NCBI GenBank assembly: GCA_002390025.1
Contig: DGRU01000170.1
Span: 1 to 6,019, forward strand
Origin: Lachnospiraceae bacterium UBA4380
Lineage (GTDB): Bacteria; Bacillota; Clostridia; Lachnospirales; Lachnospiraceae
Length of the DNA stretch: 6,019 nucleotides
Direction: 5' to 3'
The stretch's first letter is position 1, and each line of letters begins with the position of its first letter. The translations under genes and the position numbers were made by a program. Below the pieces are notes generated by a model. The model did not search any database, was not told the origin of the DNA, and saw only the letters and a program-made list of their open reading frames with translations. Of this stretch, positions 1-3,530 are shown one piece after another.

Positions 1-11
1 TCTATTGACCG

Positions 12-90
12 CCTCCTACTCGATTTATTCTTCACATTCTTCAGTGCGCAATATCCGTGACTTCATAACAGCCGCCGGATACGCGCGCAA
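12..90 (-). promoter_or_regulatory. candidate minus-strand promoter and Shine-Dalgarno for a gene beyond the left edge
   Basis: On the minus strand TTGCGC (85-90) is followed 17 bases later by TATGAA (62-67), with TG one base upstream of the -10, and then a perfect AGGAGG (12-17). No ATG, GTG or TTG follows AGGAGG at normal spacing within the window, so any start codon would be 10 or more bases away, longer than the 7-8 seen at the other genes here. This model competes with the plus-strand terminator reading of the same stretch. Confidence 0.2.
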
Positions 91-116
91 GGCCCGCGTG
101 CGGGTCTTGAATTTTT
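91..116 (+). terminator. possible weak intrinsic terminator at the left edge
   Basis: GGCCCG (91-96) and CGGGTC (101-106) pair, with one G-T wobble, around the tetraloop CGTG, followed by a T-rich tail TTGAATTTTT (107-116). This orientation would end a plus-strand transcript entering from the left. A short open frame from the window start to a TGA at 58-60 could be the end of such a gene, but 19 codons are too few to identify. The stem is short and the T-run is interrupted, so the call is tentative. It also lies 30 bases past the HIT stop on the opposite strand, but has no T-run in that direction. Confidence 0.35.
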
Positions 117-145
117 CGTTGGGAATGATCGAACTATTGAGCGGA

Positions 146-568
146 TCAGATTCCGAGCTCTTTCTGCAGAGCAGCGATCATCTCCTGATACTCCTCATCT
201 TTCAGGAATACGGGATCGGGATTGGTGATTGCGAAGCTGCCGCCGAATTCGAAGCCGCCCTCATACTTGGGAACGATATGGAAATGAAGATGAGGGTTCG
301 AATCGCCGAAAGAACCGAGATTGATCTTGGTGCAGCCCCAGAGTTTCTTGATAGCGCCGGAAGCAGCTGCCAGATCTGCACAGTAATCATTTCTCTCCTG
401 CTCGGTGCACTCGCAGAGCTCTTTCTTATGAGCCTTCAGAGCAAGAGCGCAGCGGCCCTTGTGTGCCTGATCCTTGAACAGATACAGAACGCCGGCCTTC
501 ATCTCGCCGACTTTGAACATAATGGCCTCGCGGCCTTCGTGGTGCTCATCACAGTAGAAACAACCCAT
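146..568 (-). CDS. HIT (histidine triad) family protein, 140 aa
   Basis: The histidine triad is plain: HLHFHIVP at residues 93-100, with His93, His95 and His97. In the HIT family the last triad histidine is the nucleophile for hydrolysis or transfer at the alpha-phosphate of nucleotides such as adenosine phosphoramidates or dinucleoside polyphosphates; the substrate here cannot be read from sequence. Upstream are N-terminal CxxC (Cys3, Cys6) and a second-strand histidine (His47 in the segment GRCALALKAHKKEL). With His93 these could form the structural zinc site seen in some HIT branches. There is no signal peptide or membrane segment, so the protein should be cytosolic, and the length is normal for a single-domain HIT protein. 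The start is the ATG at 566-568, because AGGAGG (plus-strand 577-582) lies 8 bases before it. The gene is divergent from the XRE regulator and is probably monocistronic or first in a leftward unit. A plus-strand open frame across the same bases is an antisense shadow. Confidence 0.93.
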   Translation of the reverse strand: MGCFYCDEHHEGREAIMFKVGEMKAGVLYLFKDQAHKGRCALALKAHKKELCECTEQERNDYCADLAAASGAIKKLWGCTKINLGSFGDSNPHLHFHIVPKYEGGFEFGGSFAITNPDPVFLKDEEYQEMIAALQKELGI

Positions 569-641
569 AGTAACATCCTCCTGTTTTTGTCTTACGCGGG
601 CGGTTTTTTCAGCAGCCCAGGTATTGGTTTCATTAACTAAT

Positions 642-652
642 ATTATATAGCA
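642..652 (-). promoter_or_regulatory. probable extended -10 promoter for the HIT gene
   Basis: Reading leftward, TG-C-TATATA (plus-strand 652 to 644) makes an extended -10 element, and TATAAT overlaps it at 647 to 642. No good -35 sits 16-18 bases upstream; the best alternatives are weak. The predicted transcript would begin near 635 and carry a leader of about 65 bases with AGGAGG at 577-582. Confidence 0.4.
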
Positions 653-712
653 GACGCGAATTAATTGCTATCTGAAATATCTACATACCTACAGAAAAAA
701 GGATGAAAATCT

Positions 713-763
713 TGTGCATGTTGCGTGCCGGAGTGGATGGCGCGTGCGAAACGTTAATGCACA
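713..763. repeat. long-spaced imperfect inverted repeat between divergent promoters
   Basis: TGTGCAT (713-719) is the exact complement of ATGCACA (757-763), with GTT/AAC (720-722 and 750-752) continuing the pairing across a small bulge. The 37-base interval is GC-rich compared with the flanks. Nearby are two copies of GCAGAGAG (771-778, 791-798) and two of GCCGGAG (727-733, 798-804). The repeat lies between the HIT promoter and the regulator promoter, so it could be a hairpin in an unrecognised transcript or a protein site. No coding frame here is convincing. Confidence 0.35.
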
Positions 764-815
764 CAAAAGCGCAGAGAGGCGCGGTAAGATGCAGAGAGCC
801 GGAGAGAATATATTC

Positions 816-843
816 TTGACAGTAATTGGCAATGGTGTATAAT
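816..843 (+). promoter_or_regulatory. consensus sigma-A promoter of the XRE regulator
   Basis: TTGACA (816-821) and TATAAT (838-843) both match consensus perfectly, with a 16-base spacer. The expected start of transcription is near 850, giving an 88-base leader before the regulator's ATG. A perfect promoter on a regulator gene usually implies that something represses it; the palindrome directly over the start point fits that. Confidence 0.85.
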
Positions 844-850
844 TCATGTA

Positions 851-870
851 AATGAATGCGTTTATTCATT
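851..870. promoter_or_regulatory. putative operator: AATGAAT-N6-ATTCATT palindrome at the regulator's start point
   Basis: AATGAAT (851-857) and ATTCATT (864-870) are perfect inverted copies separated by six bases. The left arm begins one base after the predicted transcription start of the 816-843 promoter, where a bound dimer would block initiation. XRE-family regulators commonly bind such palindromes and repress themselves. That the product of 938-1288 binds here is inference from position. Confidence 0.55.
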
Positions 871-937
871 GCAAACCGCAAGTGTAATTCTTTTTCACAG
901 TATTTTACAGAAACTGTTTTCTGATGGAGGGCCCCCA

Positions 938-1288
938 ATGACAATCAGTGAGAGAATATTTGAGAAACTGGCACAGATGCATATGACGCAGAAACAGTTT
1001 TCTGAGGAGACAGGCATTCTCCAGAGCACGATCAGTGAATGGAAGAAGAAAAAGACGAATCCGACATCCGAGAAGATCATGGTCATCTGTAAAGTCCTGG
1101 ATGTAACTCCCGAATGGCTTCTGTCCGGGATTGAAAAAAACGGATCCCGCAAGAGCCGTGCAGACTGGTATGTGGTCGGAAAGAAGACCGAGCTGGGTCA
1201 TCTGATCAATGCCTACAATAATATGGGCAAAGACCGCAGGAACAGACTCATGGGTTATGTCGAAGCGATTGAGTCCATGGAGGACTGA
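938..1288 (+). CDS. XRE-family helix-turn-helix transcriptional regulator, 116 aa
   Basis: Residues 1-64 form a Cro/C1-type HTH domain. The pattern MTQKQFSEETGI (16-27) gives helix 2 and the turn, QSTISEWKKKKTNP (29-42) gives the recognition helix with a basic tail, and LDVTPEWLLSG (54-64) is the typical end of the domain. The C-terminal half (about 77-116) is predicted helical, contains LINAYNNMGKDRR, and has no known ligand domain; it may serve dimerisation. No membrane or protease part is present. The ATG at 938 is chosen because GGAGG (926-930) lies seven bases before it; an alternative start at 869 would add a tail of no family character and lies inside the putative operator. The gene has its own consensus promoter and a palindrome over the start point, suggesting autorepression. 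Motif copies continue downstream toward rubrerythrin, a candidate target. The family call is firm; the regulon is inferred. Confidence 0.92.
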   Translation: MTISERIFEKLAQMHMTQKQFSEETGILQSTISEWKKKKTNPTSEKIMVICKVLDVTPEWLLSGIEKNGSRKSRADWYVVGKKTELGHLINAYNNMGKDRRNRLMGYVEAIESMED

Positions 1289-1300
1289 TGCAGTTTTTTT
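1281..1300 (+). terminator. weak intrinsic terminator overlapping the regulator's stop codon
   Basis: ACTG (1284-1287) pairs with CAGT (1291-1294) around ATG, extended by G-T wobbles and an A-T pair, and runs into seven Ts (1294-1300). An alternative stem, AGTCC (1272-1276) with GGACT (1282-1286), lies just before it. Either could act with the T-tract, but both are short, so partial read-through into rubrerythrin is possible. Confidence 0.3.
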
Positions 1301-1320
1301 CATGTAAATGATGCAATCAT
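1299..1320. promoter_or_regulatory. second copy of the regulator-associated motif, upstream of rubrerythrin
   Basis: TTCATGTAAATGA (1299-1311) is an exact 13-base copy of 843-855 at the regulator's promoter. Here it runs into its own palindrome, ATGAT-GCA-ATCAT (1308-1320). A looser copy, TTAAATGATG, follows at 1331-1340. The site lies about 44 bases upstream of the rubrerythrin -35. The XRE protein is the obvious candidate ligand, but nothing in the sequence proves binding. Confidence 0.45.
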
Positions 1321-1363
1321 AAATATGCTGTTAAATGATGTATCCGCAAACGTGCAGTTAGCG

Positions 1364-1393
1364 TTGACTAAAGCTGTCGGAAGACTGCATAAT
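1364..1393 (+). promoter_or_regulatory. probable sigma-A promoter of the rubrerythrin gene
   Basis: TTGACT (1364-1369) and CATAAT (1388-1393) each differ from consensus by one base and are separated by 18 bases. Predicted start is near 1400, leaving a leader of about 58 bases before the ATG at 1458. Confidence 0.65.
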
Positions 1394-1395
1394 AT

Positions 1396-1418
1396 TTGTG
1401 GAACAATCGTTTACACAA
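1396..1418. promoter_or_regulatory. imperfect palindrome at the rubrerythrin start point
   Basis: TTGTG (1396-1400) and CACAA (1414-1418) are inverted copies, and AAC (1402-1404) and GTT (1409-1411) pair inside. The site covers the predicted transcription start. The outer half-sites recall the redox regulator Rex (TTGTG...CACAA), but Rex sites have an 8-base gap and this gap is 13, so Rex is not called. No clear PerR box was found. Confidence 0.35.
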
Positions 1419-1457
1419 CAGTAAATGTGTGAGGTTTTTTTGGAAAGGAGTTACAGA

Positions 1458-2030
1458 ATGAAATTCAAATGTTCTATCTGCGGTCACATCTATGATGAGG
1501 AGAAGGAAGGCGTAAAATTTGCGGATCTTCCGGACGATTGGAAGTGCCCTATCTGCAAACAGCCCAAATCCAAATTCGAGCCCCTCGATGAAACAGCAGA
1601 GCTGACATGGGCTTCCGAGCACAAGATCGGCATCGCATCTGATCTGGATGACGAGATGAAGGAATTCCTTCGTGCAGAGTTCGCAGGCGAGTGCTCTGAA
1701 GTAGGTATGTATCTTGCTATGTCCAGAGCAGCTATCCGCGAAGGCTATCCTGAAGTCGGCGCTTTCTATCGCCAGGCTGCTTTCGAAGAAGCTGATCATG
1801 CTGCCCGCTATGCCGAGATGCTCGGTGAGGTCGTTTCTGCTTCCACAAAGGCTAACCTCGAGGCACGTGTTGCGGCTGAGAACGGCGCATGCGCAGGCAA
1901 GACCAAATTTGCCAAGAAGTGCAAAGAGATGGGTCTCGATGCTCTTCATGACAGCATCCACGAGATGGCTCGCGACGAGGCTCGCCACGGCCAGGGCTTC
2001 AAGGGCCTTCTTGACAGGTATTTCAAATAA
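1458..2030 (+). CDS. rubrerythrin with N-terminal rubredoxin domain (reverse rubrerythrin), 190 aa
   Basis: Residues 1-43 are a rubredoxin domain with its four iron ligands Cys5, Cys8, Cys30 and Cys33 (KCSICGHIYD and WKCPICKQPK). Residues about 62-190 are a ferritin-like four-helix diiron domain with expected ligand pairs: Glu78/Glu81 (AGECSE), Glu111xxHis114 (EEADH), Glu135 or Glu141, and Glu174xxHis177 (DEARH). The rubredoxin-first order is that of clostridial reverse rubrerythrins, which reduce hydrogen peroxide (and in some reports oxygen) in the cytosol with electrons from NAD(P)H through rubredoxin reductases. This gives an anaerobe oxygen tolerance. The ATG at 1458 is chosen because AAAGGAG (1444-1450) lies seven bases before it and the protein then begins exactly at the rubredoxin motif; an ATG at 1425 would add eleven unrelated residues. 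Arginine is mostly CGC/CGT, as expected of a highly expressed gene. It has its own promoter and a strong terminator, so is probably monocistronic. Confidence 0.95.
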   Translation: MKFKCSICGHIYDEEKEGVKFADLPDDWKCPICKQPKSKFEPLDETAELTWASEHKIGIASDLDDEMKEFLRAEFAGECSEVGMYLAMSRAAIREGYPEVGAFYRQAAFEEADHAARYAEMLGEVVSASTKANLEARVAAENGACAGKTKFAKKCKEMGLDALHDSIHEMARDEARHGQGFKGLLDRYFK

Positions 2031-2080
2031 TTCATAAAACACGATTGACAGGACCTTTGGTCATTGTAATGTGTCTGCGG

Positions 2081-2109
2081 GGAGTGAGGGAAACCTCACT
2101 CCTTTTTTT
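2081..2109 (+). terminator. strong intrinsic terminator after rubrerythrin
   Basis: A perfect nine-base stem, GGAGTGAGG (2081-2089) with CCTCACTCC (2094-2102), closes a GAAA tetraloop and is followed by seven Ts (2103-2109). It lies 51 bases after the rubrerythrin stop and insulates it from the hydrolase-kinase unit. Confidence 0.95.
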
Positions 2110-2116
2110 CGCTGCA

Positions 2117-2145
2117 TTGAAAGAGCGAATCCGGTCATGTATAAT
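2117..2145 (+). promoter_or_regulatory. sigma-A promoter of the hydrolase-kinase operon
   Basis: TTGAAA (2117-2122) and a perfect TATAAT (2140-2145) are separated by the optimal 17 bases, starting only eight bases after the rubrerythrin terminator. Transcription should begin near 2152, giving a leader of about 127 bases before the ATG at 2279. Confidence 0.8.
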
Positions 2146-2187
2146 CTGACGGGAACAGCATTTTCTGCTCCTGCCGGTGCTCCTTTA

Positions 2188-2204
2188 GCCTTTCCGGGAA
2201 GGGC
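2188..2204 (+). other. GC-rich hairpin in the operon's 5' leader
   Basis: GCCTTTC (2188-2194) pairs with GGAAGGGC-type sequence ending at 2204: seven pairs including one wobble, around a three-base loop. Two GCCGGT copies flank it (2173-2178, 2203-2208), and a smaller AGCA/TGCT hairpin precedes it near 2157-2169. No T-run follows and no known riboswitch core was recognised. It could affect mRNA stability or translation. Confidence 0.3.
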
Positions 2205-2278
2205 CGGTAACAGATAGTGTGCGGACATACAGTATGGAGAGGTCAGATAACCCCGATACCGGAGAGAAGGTTAATACT

Positions 2279-3499
2279 ATGGCAAATATGTTGGATTATC
2301 TGGACTGGCGTGGAGATGTTCCCTTCTCGGCAGACCCTTTTAATGATGTTGACAGTCTTGTGCTCTCGGAAGCCGCCTATGTGGACTATGAAGGAATCGT
2401 TCCGGGACTGGAGGAAGAAGCGGCGGCGGATTCGCTGCGCATGGGTGCGATCCCGGTGGTCAGGATTGCGGATGTCGTCAGACGGTTCTGGAAGCTTCAT
2501 TCCGAGGCGGAAATACTGAACAGCGGAACCCTGTACAAACTGGCTCCCTACGTGCTGGACAAATTGTGCAGCGGCGCCCGTTTCGGCGATATGCTGGTCG
2601 GAGGGTATGTCAATACGGTCTCTCAGGAAAAAAACGAGCAGATGTCCGCGATCACTTTCTTTTTGTCTGACGGATCCGCTTTTACTGCTTTCAGGGGCAC
2701 AGATGATACCCTGATCGGCTGGAAAGAAGATTTTACTTTCAGCTTTATGAAAGAGACAGAGGGACAGAAAAGCGCGGTCGAGTATCTCAACAGATTGTAC
2801 GGCAGGCGCCCTGATGCCGGCGCTAAGGAGGGAACTGCTGCAGAGGCGGGGGACGTGCAGGAGAAAGCTGATTTTCCCATCCGCGTCGGCGGTCATTCCA
2901 AAGGGGGGAATTTCGCTGTGTTTGCGGCAGCCTTCTGCGACAAGGAAGTCCGGGACAGGATTGTCCGCGTCCATACCAACGACGGTCCCGGTTTTTTAGA
3001 AGAAGTTACGGAGGCGGAAGAGTACCTGGAGATCATGCCCCGGGTGAACAGCGTGATCCCGGAGGAATCTCTATTCGGAGTTCTGCTCAACAGCAGATAT
3101 TATCATAAAACGGTAAAGAGCAGCGAAAAGGGAATCTGGCAGCACGATGCTCTGAGCTGGCAGATCATGCGCAATCGTTTCGAGGAGGCGGATGATCTCT
3201 CTGAGGGAAGCATCCTGATGAAACGGGCGATCGAGGCGTGGGTCTACGGAATGACGCCGGAGGAGCGCAGAGATGCTGTGGACAGTGTCTTTACTCTGCT
3301 GGAGGACACGGGCATGGAAAATGTTTCGGAAATTGCGGCGGAGCAGTTCCGCAGCATACCGGAGCTCCTGCGCGCTTACAAAAACCTTGATGCCTCTGAA
3401 AAGCATAAACTGCATGAAACGCTGGGAAGCCTGTTCAAGAGCGGAGCAAGCTTCATTTCCGGAGAGATCCAGGAGAGGATCGGAATTCGGAAGGCATGA
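2279..3499 (+). CDS. DUF2974 (Mbeg1-like) alpha/beta-hydrolase-fold protein, 406 aa
   Basis: The N-terminus MANMLDYLDWRGDVPF followed by FNDVDSLVLSEAAYVDYEGIV is characteristic of DUF2974 proteins. The fold should be lipase-like: AFRGTDDTLIGWKEDF (137-152) resembles the class-3 lipase oxyanion region, and GGHSKGGNFAVFAA (204-217) is a nucleophile elbow with Ser207. Plausible triad partners are Asp235 (TNDGPGF) and His289 (WQHDALSW). No substrate is known to me. There is no signal peptide or membrane helix, so it is probably cytosolic. An Ala/Glu/Gly-rich insert (about 177-197) sits just before the nucleophile strand. The ATG at 2279 is preferred because AGAAGG (2265-2270) lies eight bases upstream and it begins at the conserved MANMLDYLDW; the GTG at 2219 adds 20 residues of no family character and lacks a ribosome site. 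It is first in an operon with the kinase 31 bases downstream, which suggests a shared pathway. Confidence 0.88.
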   Translation: MANMLDYLDWRGDVPFSADPFNDVDSLVLSEAAYVDYEGIVPGLEEEAAADSLRMGAIPVVRIADVVRRFWKLHSEAEILNSGTLYKLAPYVLDKLCSGARFGDMLVGGYVNTVSQEKNEQMSAITFFLSDGSAFTAFRGTDDTLIGWKEDFTFSFMKETEGQKSAVEYLNRLYGRRPDAGAKEGTAAEAGDVQEKADFPIRVGGHSKGGNFAVFAAAFCDKEVRDRIVRVHTNDGPGFLEEVTEAEEYLEIMPRVNSVIPEESLFGVLLNSRYYHKTVKSSEKGIWQHDALSWQIMRNRFEEADDLSEGSILMKRAIEAWVYGMTPEERRDAVDSVFTLLEDTGMENVSEIAAEQFRSIPELLRAYKNLDASEKHKLHETLGSLFKSGASFISGEIQERIGIRKA

Positions 3500-3530
3500 T
3501 CGCAGAGAAAGACAATGACGGTGACGACAC

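Noticed and set aside
5..640. 211-codon plus-strand open frame opposite the HIT gene
   Set aside because: It begins with TTG without a ribosome site, and its product has no family character, while the opposite strand encodes a clear histidine-triad protein with AGGAGG. It is an antisense shadow.
1396..1418. Rex operator
   Set aside because: The half-sites fit, but the 13-base gap does not match the 8-base gap of Rex sites.
1368..2042. 224-codon minus-strand open frame opposite rubrerythrin
   Set aside because: It mirrors the codon pattern of the rubrerythrin gene, reads as Cys/Leu-rich nonsense, and would cross the rubrerythrin promoter.
2045..2073. TTGACA at 2045-2050 as a promoter
   Set aside because: No -10 box lies at 16-18 bases; TGTAAT at 2065 is only 14 away, and the strong terminator immediately downstream would stop the transcript.
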